Origin: Erpetoichthys calabaricus
Taxonomy: Eukaryota > Chordata > Cladistia > Polypteriformes > Polypteridae
Assembly (NCBI RefSeq): GCF_900747795.2
Contig: NC_041402.2
Span: forward strand, 194,294,989-194,358,988
Direction: 5' to 3'
Length of the DNA stretch: 64,000 bases
This document shows, in pieces, positions 1-10,649 of the stretch (positions are counted from its first letter, which is position 1; each line of letters starts with the position of its first letter). A program made the position numbers and the translations under genes. Below the pieces are notes generated by a model. That model searched no databases. It saw only the letters and a program-made list of their open reading frames with translations, and had not been told where the DNA came from.

Positions 1-1550
1 CCCAGTGGCATGTTCTCCATTCTGGACAGTAGAATGTCAGGTCTGACCCGAGTGTCAAATGCTGCCCTGAGGTCTAACAGAATTAATATGCTGGTCTGCC
101 CAGAGTCTGCTGCCATAAGCACATCATTGGTTACCCGTAGCAGAGCAGTTTCACAGACTGAAGGGTCCATCAAGTTATTAGAAGTTACATAATTGGTGAG
201 CTGGGAGGCTACAACACGCTTGAGAGCTTTTGACAGGAGAGGTAAGTGGGAAATAGGCCAGAAATTGTTAAGATCATCACCATCAAGACCAGACTTTAAC
301 ATTGGGGGCACAGAAGTGATTTTAAAAGTGAGCGGCACGGAGCCAGTGATGAGGGCTGAGTTTATTTTTGTTGTAACAGTCGGGTTACGGCATGAAGACA
401 GGATTGAAGTAGTGTGCTGGGGACGGGGTCAAGTACACAAGTCATCGTGACTGGTGAGAACTTAGAGAAGGAGCTGGATGGAGTGGGAGAACTGGGAGAG
501 ATATAAACAGATGATATATTTATGTTAGTTGAATTATTTAGATCTTTAATTTTGTTACAGAAAAAGTGGAGGAATTCCTCACAGACTTCAGTAGGAGAGG
601 TAGTTGGGCCAGACGCAGGTTCGAGTAGTTTATTAAGTACAGAGAACAAAACCCTTGGGTTATCGTGGCCACTTTCTATTATTCTGCCATAATGGGTGAT
701 CTTGGCAGCAGGTTGTGCTTCTCTGTAAGCTCTTTGGTGGTCAGAAAGCCTGGATGTCCACAGTGAGGTCAGACTTACGCGACATTCTCTCAAGGCATCC
801 GCTAGCTGCTTTCATAGATTGTAGCTCTGAGTTACACCAAGGAGATGAACGTTTAAAGGAAACCTCCTTATGTTTTATCGAGTGCGGAATGAAGGGCTGA
901 GTTATAGTGGACAACAAGACTATCTAGTGGTGATGGAATAGGAGAAGAGAGTAAAAGATCAGAAATGGATTCAGAAAGGATAAGAGGGACAGATATTTTG
1001 AAGGTTTCTGTAAGAGATTTGTCGTTTACAGGTAAGAGGAGGGAGAGGTCATGAGACAATGAGAAGTGCTGCTTTATGGTCAGAGAGTCGCAAATCAGTG
1101 CTGTGAGTGTCGGCCACAGATAGTCCAGAAGTGCAGATCATGGCCACCAGAGGGGGGGGGGGAATCAACATGTGGTGTCAAGTCATCACAGTCCAGTAAG
1201 GATAGGAAGTCATTTCCCAGTTTAGATGTGGGGATGTCAATATGGATGTCGAAATCCCCGAGAAGGATAGTTCTCTGAGAGTGAGAGCTTAGGTGGGTCA
1301 AGAGTCCAGTCAGATCAGATAAGAAGGACGCGTTGTGTTTTAGAGGACGATAAAGAACAATGAGTGAGACAGGACCTGATTCTGTTATTAGTTTAAGAGC
1401 CAGACACTCAAAAGACAATGGACAGTCAATGGGGACTCGTTTGATGTTTAACTCCACTCTGACAATCACTGCGACTCCTCCGCCTTGTCTTGAGCTGCGA
1501 GGCTCTGTGTGGAAAGTGAACCCAGATGGTGTCACGTAAATTCGTTTGGC
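1..1550 (-). mobile_element. L2-clade LINE fragment (endonuclease to reverse transcriptase start)
   Basis: Read on the minus strand, the segment translates in pieces into an apurinic-type endonuclease (about 1535-1095, with the GGGVAVIVR and ILLGDFDIHID blocks typical of the fold) and then the linker leading into the reverse transcriptase (about 793-1). The same order and nearly the same sequence recur on the plus strand at 18.7-20.3 kb, so the two are copies of one family. The frame is broken in several places. The copy is truncated at its 5' end near 1550 and runs off the window at its 3' side. L2 elements copy themselves by target-primed reverse transcription; this copy cannot be active. 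Confidence 0.85.
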
Positions 1551-1802
1551 CCATGCCTGTCGCTGTTTCTCTGTATGTCGCCGATCTAAGGTGTGCAGAC
1601 ACGTTTATTACACACCCTGACTTTCCACAGTGTGGCTGATGTCTTTAATGAGTGTGTGTGACATATTAAGTCTTACTGATCGGACATAATAATGCACGAG
1701 GTGAGGCAGAGAGTACCGTGCCGCCCTGAAGGGGGCGCATGTGAGCCCAACAGGCGCTCATTGCTGCTGTTCTTCTAAAAAGTTAGCGATATCAGAAAGT
1801 CA

Positions 1803-2149
1803 GGGTGGCACGGTGGCGCAGTGGGTAGCGCTGCTGCCTCGCAGTTAGGAGACCTCGGTGTTCGCTTCCCAGATCTGCCCTGCGTGGAGTTTGCATGTTC
1901 TCTCCGTGTCTGTGTGGGTTTCCTCCCACAGTGCATAGACATGCAGGTTAGGTGCATTGGCGATTCTAAATTGTCCCAAGTGTTTGTGCTTGGTGTGTGT
2001 GTGTGTGTGCCCTGTGGTGGGCTGGCGCCCTGCCCAGGGTTTTGTTTCCTGCCTTGCACCCTGTGTTGGCTGGGATTGACTCCAGCAGACCCCCGTGACC
2101 CCGTGTCCTGATTCAGCGGGTTGGCAAATGGCTGGATGGATGGCTAGTC
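1803..2149 (+). mobile_element. tRNA-derived SINE, near full length
   Basis: The head carries an A-box-like TGGCGCAGTGG (1814-1824) and a decayed B box near 1858-1869, which mark an RNA polymerase III promoter of tRNA origin. The body contains the TTTGCATGTTCTCTCC and CAAGTGTTTGTGCTTGGTGTG segments, and the 3' end finishes in a GGAT-type repeat. The same family recurs at 20850 (split), 28968, 30121, 41557, 44314 and 58305. Two hAT MITEs follow directly at its 3' end. I see no clear target-site duplication for this copy. Confidence 0.85.
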
Positions 2150-2352
2150 CAGCGGTTCTCAAACTGTGGGGCGGCGCGCCATGTGTGGCGTAATTTCGCT
2201 ATTCGTAGGAAAATTGTAAACTTGTAGCGGTGTATCGGCAGCAAAAAATATAGGAATAAATTTTATTAGGGTTTCAAAAAAATGTTAGGGGGGCACAATT
2301 AAAACTGTTATGAAAACTTGGGTTGCAAATACTTAAAGGTTGAGAAACGCTG
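2150..2352. mobile_element. hAT-type MITE, 203 bp
   Basis: The element starts CAGCGGTTCTCAAAC and ends with the imperfect inverse GTTGAGAAACGCTG. It is flanked by a perfect 8-bp duplication GGCTAGTC (2142-2149 and 2353-2360), the signature of hAT transposase. It contains no reading frame, so it is non-autonomous. It sits at the 3' tail of the SINE that ends at 2149. Confidence 0.9.
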
Positions 2353-2365
2353 GGCTAGTCTAACG

Positions 2366-2885
2366 CAGGGGTGGGCAATGTTTGTCTTGGGGGGGGGGGG
2401 GCCGCAGTGGCTGCAGATTTTCATTCCAATCCAATGCTTAATTAGAAACCAATCCGCGCCAGTCTCGCAGCTTATTTAATTCTATGGCTTGTTACTCTGC
2501 AATGTAAGGTTCTTATATCGTAGATTTTTTTCCATTCCAAGGATATCATCCAAACGATCTGAAGCCTAAAACGGGCCATTTTAAGTTTAAACGCACACAG
2601 GTTTAAATGGAAACAAGCTAGATGGAGAACTACTGGCTGCCATGTCCTTTACATCTTTTTGTTGATAAGGAGCCATTAAAACACTAAATGTAAAACTTTT
2701 TAAGATTGAAATACGCCATTAAGGGTAAGGAACCTTAACAAGCGAGACCACTAAAATGAAACATTAAAATGTCACTTAAGCAATAAGTGCTTCATCAGCA
2801 ATATCTGACTTCTCATTTAGAAACTGGGTTGGAACAAAAACCTGCAGACACTGCGGCTCTCTGGAACTGACGTTGCCCACCCCCG
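2366..2885. mobile_element. hAT-type MITE, 520 bp
   Basis: Terminal inverted repeats CAGGGGTGGGCAA and TTGCCCACCCCCG bound the element. The flanking 8-mers GTCTAACG (2358-2365) and GTCTAATG (2886-2893) form a one-mismatch target-site duplication. The subterminal GGCCGCAGTGGCTGCAG block is shared with a second copy at about 25558-25935. There is no coding capacity. It landed in the first few bases next to the hAT MITE ending at 2352. Confidence 0.9.
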
Positions 2886-2943
2886 GTCTAATGTGATGCT
2901 GGGGGGTTTACATGACCGACCTCATAGGTACTGCGGTCTGCCA

Positions 2944-3267
2944 TTACACTCTGTTGGAGTTTTCTGCTGCTACGACACACACACACACACACACCACCGC
3001 CGCCTTCCTGTAGGTCTGAGTATGTGAGACCCTGCATACAACCACCCCCCCCATTAAAAAAAAATGAAACGCTTCATCCAGCTGTGCCACGCAGACATTC
3101 TTCTCGACTGGAGTCTTGCATTTGTTTGACTTTAATAAATTCAACAGTCGTTGTGAAACACCGCAGCTGCCGGGACGTTGCCGAGTCCGTCCGACCACGT
3201 GGTTAGAGAGAGAGCAAAAGCGCGTGCACGTGAGAGACACAGGGCGAGCGACTGAAGAATGAGGAGA

Positions 3268-3299
<32 letters not shown>
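2944..3299. repeat. AC and GA microsatellites
   Basis: A short AC run lies at about 2975-2993 and a GA run at about 3264-3299. They account for the open frames in this stretch; no gene is supported. Confidence 0.8.
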
Positions 3300-3302
<3 letters not shown>

Positions 3303-3550
3303 AATTGAACTTTATCAATCAGGAAATCGAGAGAGTGAGAGCTCGGGCGCGCGGGCGTGAGAGAGAGAGAGCGCGCACATGTGCGCGTGCGTCAATCAAA
3401 TGTCACCCCGAGGCAAATTAAACAGAGCGGCGCGCCGCCCCAGCTGACACTGTCCGGCGGTCTCTTAGCGCCTGGAGAGCCCGTCAACTTCCCCTTTCGC
3501 ACAGTGCATCTCGGCTCTTCCTGCAGGACAGAAGCCACCAGCCGTTAACA
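3300..3550 (+). other. candidate non-coding first exon and CpG-rich promoter, possibly of tor4a
   Basis: This stretch is rich in CpG (GGCGCGCCGCC near 3428, GCGCGCACATGTGCGCGTGCG near 3371) in an otherwise CpG-poor region. It ends in a strong splice-donor match, ACA followed by GTGAGT, with the intron starting at 3551. No convincing coding frame is present. The next plus-strand coding exon that begins at a good acceptor is tor4a at 32601, and human TOR4A also has an untranslated first exon followed by a single coding exon. The assignment would imply an intron of about 29 kb. It is an inference; the island could serve another transcript. Confidence 0.35.
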
Positions 3551-3559
3551 GTGAGTGTC

Positions 3560-5400
3560 TGCCTTTAAACTTTGTGCTTTTCTTTCGCTTCCTCGGATGT
3601 TGGTTGTTGCGTTTGCTCCCCTCACCATTGCTGTTCTGCACGGTTTTGTCGTCCCGTCCAGCCCGTCGCCACGAGGGGTGTCCCCGAATCTCCGCTCTCA
3701 TTCAGGCTGTGGGGCTGTTGCCGGGTAGCCGAGAGGAGAACGAGGCACAATCGGCGCTGCGCTCCTGCCGGCCGCCAGCTGCACGCCACGGCACGTTTAG
3801 TTTTCCCGGGAGGAATGCAGCCTGCTGGGGGGGGGAGGGAATTCGAGGGGGGGCATTGCGTCTGATCCCGAAAAGCCGCGGAGGCCCCCCTTCGTGTCAT
3901 CGGTTGCTGCACTTTTAGTTTCGGCTGTGTGACTGTGCGCCACCCAGTGGCAGGCCACACCTGGCTCCGCTGCTCACGTTGCTGTTTTTTGGGGGGGGGG
4001 GTGCGTAACTCCAATGCTTTTTGTCAACTTTCAGTGTCCATAAACTGCAAGGTAAGAGTGAGGCCTGTTAGCAGGGTCATTTATTGGTGTAAGCGTTTCC
4101 AATGGAGGACCCCCCCTTCCCCCTAATGGTGGTCCTGCGCTTAGACACAGCCCTGCTGGTAGGTGGGCCGCCTCTCCACCCCAGATAACCAAGAATGCAG
4201 AACACCTGGGGAATTTGGTGGAGTGCTGGGGGAGGGGAGGGCGTGACAGCAGTTTAGATTAGGAGGGCGAGGCCCGGGGGGGGGTCAAGCAAGTCAGACC
4301 TGACAGACCACCCTACAGCCCGCTTTTCAGGCCGCCAACTACATGGGCACTGAAGAGCTGAGCCGCTCCTGAGTGTGCAGTGGGCCTCGGGCAGATGCGG
4401 CCTGACATACCATTTGGGCAGGATGGGCACCGAGGAAGGCTGGCAGTGGCATATGAGCCTGGCGAGTAACTGGTGATAAGGCAGAGGCAGTGACAGGTCA
4501 TGGGGGTGAGGGCAGGGGTGTTCCAAAGAGGGGGTACCACACCCCCATTATGTTAAGGTGTTGTCATAGATGCCTGTCACGTTTCCTGGTGGTGGATGAA
4601 GATTGGCACTCATTTATGGAGGTTGTTTTCGGGGGGCCGGGGTCGGCTTAAAAGCATTTTGGTTGCAGTGGATGGTTTTCGGGTGGAGGTTATTGGGGTT
4701 TTGAGTGGGACCAATGGAGTTCACCCCTCAAGCCCCCACTACCTCTGCTAATGGGTGAGGGTGGAAGAAGCAGGGTGTTGCATGGCACAGTGGGCAGAAT
4801 GAAAGAAAAACCGTTAAAGGAAACCGCTAAGGCTAACAGGACTGGAGCAGCACGCGGCTCACTGGGTGATGTGGTGCCAGGCCGTGCCAGAGTAGAATTG
4901 GTACAAATAGCAAACACAGGTGGCAGTGTTGGGCTTGGTAGTTAATGGCATTTGGACAGCTGGGTGCAGATGATAGAGGTGGCATTGTGTGACAAGTTAA
5001 GACCAGGGCGAGTGTGTTGGTGAGTACACGCGGGTCATCATGCACTTTGGGCACTGGTGTGATGCTCGTTCCTTTGGGTTTGGATGTCAGCAGGCTGTGC
5101 CCTCGTGACGCGGCTCGCTGATTTCTGTTCACCTGTCATGTCCAAAGGAACACGTAGCCAACATGCCAGAATGTGACGTTCAAACACATGGCACCAGCTG
5201 CCTTTGTGTGCTGTAAAAATTTGGTGTGCTGCCAGCTCCAACCATGGTCCAAGGGGTGCCCCCCATGCCCACTTAGATGAATTGCATCTTCATAATAATA
5301 ATAATACAATTCCTTTTATTTATATAGCGCCTTTCCCATGCTCAAAGTGATTGCCTTTATCTGTTTTGGATAATCTGATCAGCTCTTCTCTGGACTGTAA
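3560..5400. other. no gene recognised; unique, partly CpG-rich sequence
   Basis: I see only short shadow frames here. The first 400 bases remain CpG-rich and carry G runs (3827-3836, 3990-3999). The rest is GC-moderate sequence without a family I recognise. A single TATATAGCGCCTTTC motif with an ATA run is at about 5296-5337. Confidence 0.6.
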
Positions 5401-5413
5401 TGTCCTCCTGATC

Positions 5414-5564
5414 CAGGGCCATCTTAACGCATGGGCACGCTGGGCAGTTGCCCGGGAGCTCCATGCTAATCTCTGTATGTTGTGACTTGCTGAGTGGTTG
5501 TGTAGGTAGGGGTCCCAGTGCACTGCTTTGCCCGGGGGCCTATAATGCTGTTAAGACGCCCCTG
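5414..5564. mobile_element. short hAT-like MITE, 151 bp
   Basis: The left end CAGGGCCATCTTAAC and the right end GTTAAGACGCCCCTG are inverse copies with two mismatches. The flanks CTCCTGATC and CTCCTGAC resemble a diverged 8-bp target duplication. The inner GGGCAGTTGCCCGGG and TTTGCCCGGGGGCC segments are also inversely related. There is no coding capacity. Confidence 0.7.
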
Positions 5565-5846
5565 CTCCTGACCACAGATGCCCACCACCCCCTAATTATT
5601 CGCTGTCTACCTCAGACCTCTTTCATGGCAAGGCACGGTCCTGTCTTATTTTGGCATTTCGTCACCCCGCCCCCTGCATATGTAAATGCCCACCCCCGGA
5701 TGACTTGCTAGTAACACAACTGCTTCATAATATAAAGCCGAGCTCTTTGAGACTTCTTAGCGACCCCCAGAGTGGACAGTGATGCCCCCCCGACTTACAC
5801 AATGTAATTCTCATAAACTCTTCCCATAAGGATGCCCCCACCTTAT

Positions 5847-5875
5847 TTGTGAATTTCCCATTGGGATTAATAAAG

Positions 5876-5966
<91 letters not shown>

Positions 5967-5976
5967 TATATAGTGC

Positions 5977-6049
<73 letters not shown>

Positions 6050-6050
6050 A
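5847..6050 (+). repeat. retroposon 3' tail leading into a TATC microsatellite
   Basis: TTGTGAATTTCCC followed by TTGGGATTAATAAAG (5847-5875) is a short 3'-end fragment seen five times in the window, always followed by TATC repeats (GATA on the minus strand). Here TATC units run 5875-5966 and 5978-6049, split by one ATTATATAGTGCC motif. The open frame across it, a string of Ser-Ile-Tyr-Leu, is an artefact of the repeat. Confidence 0.9.
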
Positions 6051-7800
6051 GGTACTTTCTTAAACCCTCTTCCTCCGTTACTTGTGCCATTTTATTCAAA
6101 TCTGGGTTGTGGGAGGCCAGACTAGGCACGAGCCACATGGAGATGTGGAGCCAACATCCCCTTATTTAAGGGCTGGTGGTAGTAGAGGTCTTTAGAATAT
6201 AGGAGAGAAACTGGAATACTAGAGCAAAGGGAGAACAGGGAGATTGCATATACATATTGATCTGAACCTACAAGGTGCCATCTATGACAAGGGAGTGAGG
6301 ATGGGGGCATAGGGGTAATAGCCCCTAAAGTTGCCCTCCAATCTTGGAGCAATGTTAGAGGAAAGTCGCGACGGTAACAATGAATTCACAAGTGTGCAGT
6401 GGCTGCATTTGAGACTATAAGCTGCTCCAGGCTGCTAAAGCTGCCCACTGCACAGTAGGTGAAGCTGACTCAATTCTGACTTTTTGACTTGTATCCGTGT
6501 TTTTTCGTTTGGCTGCTCCAATTGCACGTGATAAAAATTGGATATGGCTATGTACCAATTTTTATTGTAAATCCTACAAATTAAAAAAAGCCTAATACGA
6601 AAGGCTCACGCAACATAATCACACATTCTGTACAAACATTACATCTTCTTCATAACAATCTATGTGCTTAACTGTCAACACTGATCTATTTATGCCTCCA
6701 GCCTTAGAGGTACTTTACACTGATGGTTACAAAATAATTTTTTTTTTACAAGTCTATAAATCTAATTCAATTCATGTTTTATAACTACAACAATTATCCG
6801 CAAATAACTACAAAAGTAATGAAACCAAAGCATAATTGTTTTCCTTAAACATTTACCTTGAATTCCTTTAAACGTGGTCTTGATCCACATATGCAAATTA
6901 CACAATTTCACCATCCAATAAACACACGATGTCTGAGTTTTCCTGTGAGAGATGTCTGTGAGCGACGATGAAGAGCGGGGTCAGTCAAGTCACTGCTGGA
7001 CAGTGGTGGACAAAGGAGGGCGAAATTTGGGGATTTTTAATAGATGCCCATTTGAGAGATTAAATCATCCTTTAGAGACGCATTCAAAGCCAGGAGGTGC
7101 CACCCTGTTGCCACCTTGTTTGTTTAATTTTTTTTTTTTTTTTATAGCGTTTGTCTTTCCTATGCTACGCCAGTTTAACGATTAATAATAATTGATTAAA
7201 TAATAATAATTACAATAATATTGGAATTTCGTGCCCTGCCAATGTGTCAATCCAGGTCGGCTCAAGTCCATCCATGTTTGAATTGTTCGGGGCGGATTGG
7301 CTGCTGCTCTTAAGTTTATCTTGGGTTGGCTGAGAAGAAGTTGAGTCTTCATCCCACTAAAGGATCTCCAAAGGAAGACACAGGAGGTCATGCTGAAGTC
7401 CCACCTTAAACACTAGTAGGATCATTTCGGGGGGGGGGGGGGGGGGCTTTACAATTATTTTCTGAATGCACTCACAGTTGCTGGGTGACGACTTGTCACC
7501 GATTCTGCGGCTGTGATTTTTATAGCGCCTTTCTCTGAACCCATCGCTCTTTATTCAGGGTCTCTGTCTCTATAGTTTTCAGTGGAGCCCACTCCAGGTT
7601 CTTTTGATCAGGTGGGCTACTTCTGCCCATCAGGTGGAGTTTCCTCAGATGTCATTCAGTGAGGCCAGCTCACCCAGTCGTGGGGTCAAAGGTGGTCACG
7701 GAGTAGGTCCTAGAATCCGAGCCCTGCCTATTGTATTGTCTATTCCTTTGTTTCTTTTTTTTTTTTTGAAAGCCCCCCCCCAATTTATATAATGTGCTTT
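6051..7800. other. no gene recognised; AT-rich unique sequence
   Basis: The stretch is AT-rich (particularly 6480-6930), with a TAA/ATA-rich patch at 7183-7215, one TATAGCGCCTTTC motif at 7519 and an 18-base G run at 7429-7446. I see no domain, RNA gene or bounded element. Confidence 0.6.
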
Positions 7801-8199
7801 TATCACCATGGGGTCAACAGAGGCCATTTGTGGCTTTGAGGGTCTTCTGTTTGATCCTGTGCTCCTGGGAACAAATGTTGGCTCAGACTGCAATGAATCG
7901 AGGGGCTGGCAGTCATAATCCGTAATTGTGAGGTCAGAGGAACTGGCAGATGGGTCGCTTTCATAGGACAACAAGCAGGGTGTCTTGAAGTGAAGTCCTC
8001 ACGTGAAGAGGCTGGCCATGAATCTGGGGGTCTCGGAGTCTGAGAGCACCAGCTCACTTTTTTAAGTGCGGAGCGGGCATCGGGCTCACTGCCCAACCTC
8101 CAGACGTCCACTGCATTGGCTTCAATTGCAGGTGATATGAGAAACATTAGGAAGAGGGATGCACGGGCACATCTTGAGGATAGCCGAAGAGCCAATGGA

Positions 8200-9060
8200 G
8201 GGACCTCCAGGTCGCAGGATCTGAGGTGGTCCACCTTCTGGACTCTGGTCTTGTCTAAATGTACCCTCCATGACCAGAATTGGAGGTGCCTCTGTAGTCT
8301 ACTGACCTGTGACCAGCAGCATAGATTTGTCCAGTTGACCAGAACCATCTAGATGTGTTCAGCTTTGTCCACTCTTTTTCTGGATGTCACAGGATTTAAG
8401 GTGTCTCCGTGGCCCACCACCCTCTAAGCTTGACTTTCTACAGAGTTGTACGACAAATTTGCACACATTCATCGACTGGTCCACGTTTGCCTTGTATGTC
8501 CATAATTTTAGGTGCCAGCCTGGTCCACCACCCTGTGCTCTGACCTGCTGCTGTCAGGATGTACCTGTTTGTCCAGATTTGACCTCCTCTATGACCAGAA
8601 CTTGAAGCACTGCCCCCTGGGCTTTGAACTGCATCATCATTTTATCCAGATTTGTCTAGATTGGTCCAGCTTTGTCCACTTTCATTCTGGTGCCTCCCTG
8701 GCTCACCAGCCTCTGGGCTCTGATCTCCTGCAGATCTGTCCACTTGTCCACACTTGGCCTGGATGTCACAGGACTTGAGATGCCCTCCCTGGCTCTGGAC
8801 CCTCTGCGTTCTGAACTTGTGTCCATCTATCCGGATTTGTCCTGCATGTGAAGCATTCCAAGTTGCCTCTCTCCGAGCCCTGACCTGCACTTGTCCAGGT
8901 TCATCCAGATGTGTCCAGCTGTGTTTGTGTTTTCCAGATATGGCCCGGACCTCACAGACTTGGATGTGCCCTCTGGGCTCTGACCTGCCACACAGATTTG
9001 TCCATTTGTCCACATTTGTCCTGATGTCACAGTATCCGAGGTTCTTCCGTGACCCCTGGC
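8200..9060. repeat. degenerate repeats rich in TTTGTCCA
   Basis: The phrases TTTGTCCA, GGATGTCACAGGA (8375, 8762), CTCTGGGCTCTGA (8708, 8968) and TCCAGATTTG recur in similar order several times. They suggest an old tandem array with units of one to a few hundred bases, too diverged to give a clean period by eye. The overlapping frames on both strands are by-products. Confidence 0.5.
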
Positions 9061-10040
9061 CCTGCGCGGTCCATCCCTTTCCTGTCTGATTGTGACACTG
9101 GCGTCCTCGGTGTGGGACGTTTAGCTCCCTGGTGGCCCCTGTGATGCGGTTTTCTGTTGACTTGCGGTCGTTCAGATCTTTCTCTCCATCAGTCGTTTAT
9201 TTTGGCTCGTTCTTCTCCTTCTCCCCACCGGCTCTTCTTCCAGAATTCTCCATTCTTCTCTGTCCATGTCTGTGGTTTGCTCTTTTACACACTTTGGGGG
9301 GATTTTCCTCCACGTTTAAATCTCCTCGTCGTCTCCATGAGGGTGCCAGGTCACCTCTGTGACGATGAAGAAGACACAAGCAAAGCAGTTTCTTGGGTGT
9401 CTCGAGCACCTTGTCCCCTACCCTGCCATACTGGTGTCGGAACTAATGAGGGCAGCGGTGGGCACCACTCTGTGAGAATGTAGCGGTGTGTGCGTTAAGC
9501 CGCTGGGCTTGGGTTCAAGGATTTATGAATCTGACAAGGCCCGGAAATTCTCTCAGCAGATGGGCACCTCGAGGCCCTGTGGTGTTTCTGCGTTCACAAG
9601 CCCACCGTGGGTGAGCTGCAGGTGGGACTGTCCGAGGGGTGATCAGGTGCACAATGCATGCAGTGAATGTTCTGGAAGTTGGATGCGTGACTGAAGATGT
9701 CTCCCTTGGGGCTGAGCGCCGACATCGCGTGCTGCTCGCGCCTCGTTTCCCATCAATCACGCGTCGCACACTCCTGGAAGGGAATTAAAAAGAAAAGAAG
9801 AATTCGTGTAATGTGAGCAGAGCAGCTCAGCTCTCTTCCAGCCGGAATTGGCTAAGGGAATGTGCCGGAATGAAGACGGGTGCCCGCAGGCGACACCCAG
9901 CAGGTGGTGCTGGGATGAAGGGTTTCACGCTACGATGAACCTGCAAAGCCTGTGTGACCCAAAGTGGGAAGTGAGGGGACAGAAACGAGCGAGAGGGTCT
10001 GTAGCACAGTCCAGCAGCAGATCCGTTCTGAAAGTCACCA
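9061..10040. other. no gene recognised
   Basis: The stretch holds moderate-GC sequence with short frames on both strands and no recognisable domain, element end or RNA gene. Confidence 0.5.
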
Positions 10041-10059
10041 GATCCTATCCTGGCATCAT

Positions 10060-10400
10060 CAGGGGCACGATGGGAACAAACCCTGAATGGGATGGCAGTC
10101 CATTTAGGAGCCAAAAAAAAAAAAAACTTGCTTGCACCTGCAGTGGACCACTTTACATCTCAGGGATGAGCAAAGGGTGCAAGTTGAGCCCCAACCCTGG
10201 ATGGGGTGACGGGTCACACCCCTCATAGTACAGGGAGGCCCGTCAACCTGCGCAGCTGATGGGACATGGGAGAAAAATAAAAAAAAATAAAACACAGGGG
10301 CATTGAGAAGACATGCAAACTGCACACTGGCAGAGGCCAAGCCGGGGTACAAGAGCAGTGAGGCAGCATCACTAACTACTGAGCCTCCATGCTACCCATC
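10060..10400 (-). mobile_element. old, degenerate SINE copy
   Basis: On the minus strand the segment reads, in order, a head like GGTAGCATGGAGGCTCAGTAG (10336-10396), TTTGCATGTCTTCTCAATG and a 3' part near 10080-10110 resembling the ATGGACTGCCATCCCATTC block. This is the order of the SINE family seen intact at 44314. It is heavily diverged and carries an A-rich insertion near 10276-10290. Confidence 0.5.
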
Positions 10401-10649
10401 CAGCCGCTACTGGATTGTCAACAAGACACCAACAGTGGAATCCCTCGGCTCCGCCCACCCAATGATAATCCACGGCTTGCTTGACCAATCAGAGAATGGC
10501 TTCCCTTCTAAAGCAGCTGACTGATCTCCTTTTTTAATTGCTCCTTGGATGGCATCACACGCTGCGTCATAACAAGCTTTTGTATTCCGTTAATTCCTTG
10601 GCGATTCCACTCTGCTAGAGTTGTCCTGCCAGCTGATTTAAGAGTGACC

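Noticed and set aside
5849-6169. Open frames of repeated Tyr-Leu-Ser-Ile in TATC arrays (also at 37.5, 50, 53.5 and 59.2 kb)
   Set aside because: The tetramer TATC has no stop codon in its repeat frames, so long frames arise without selection.
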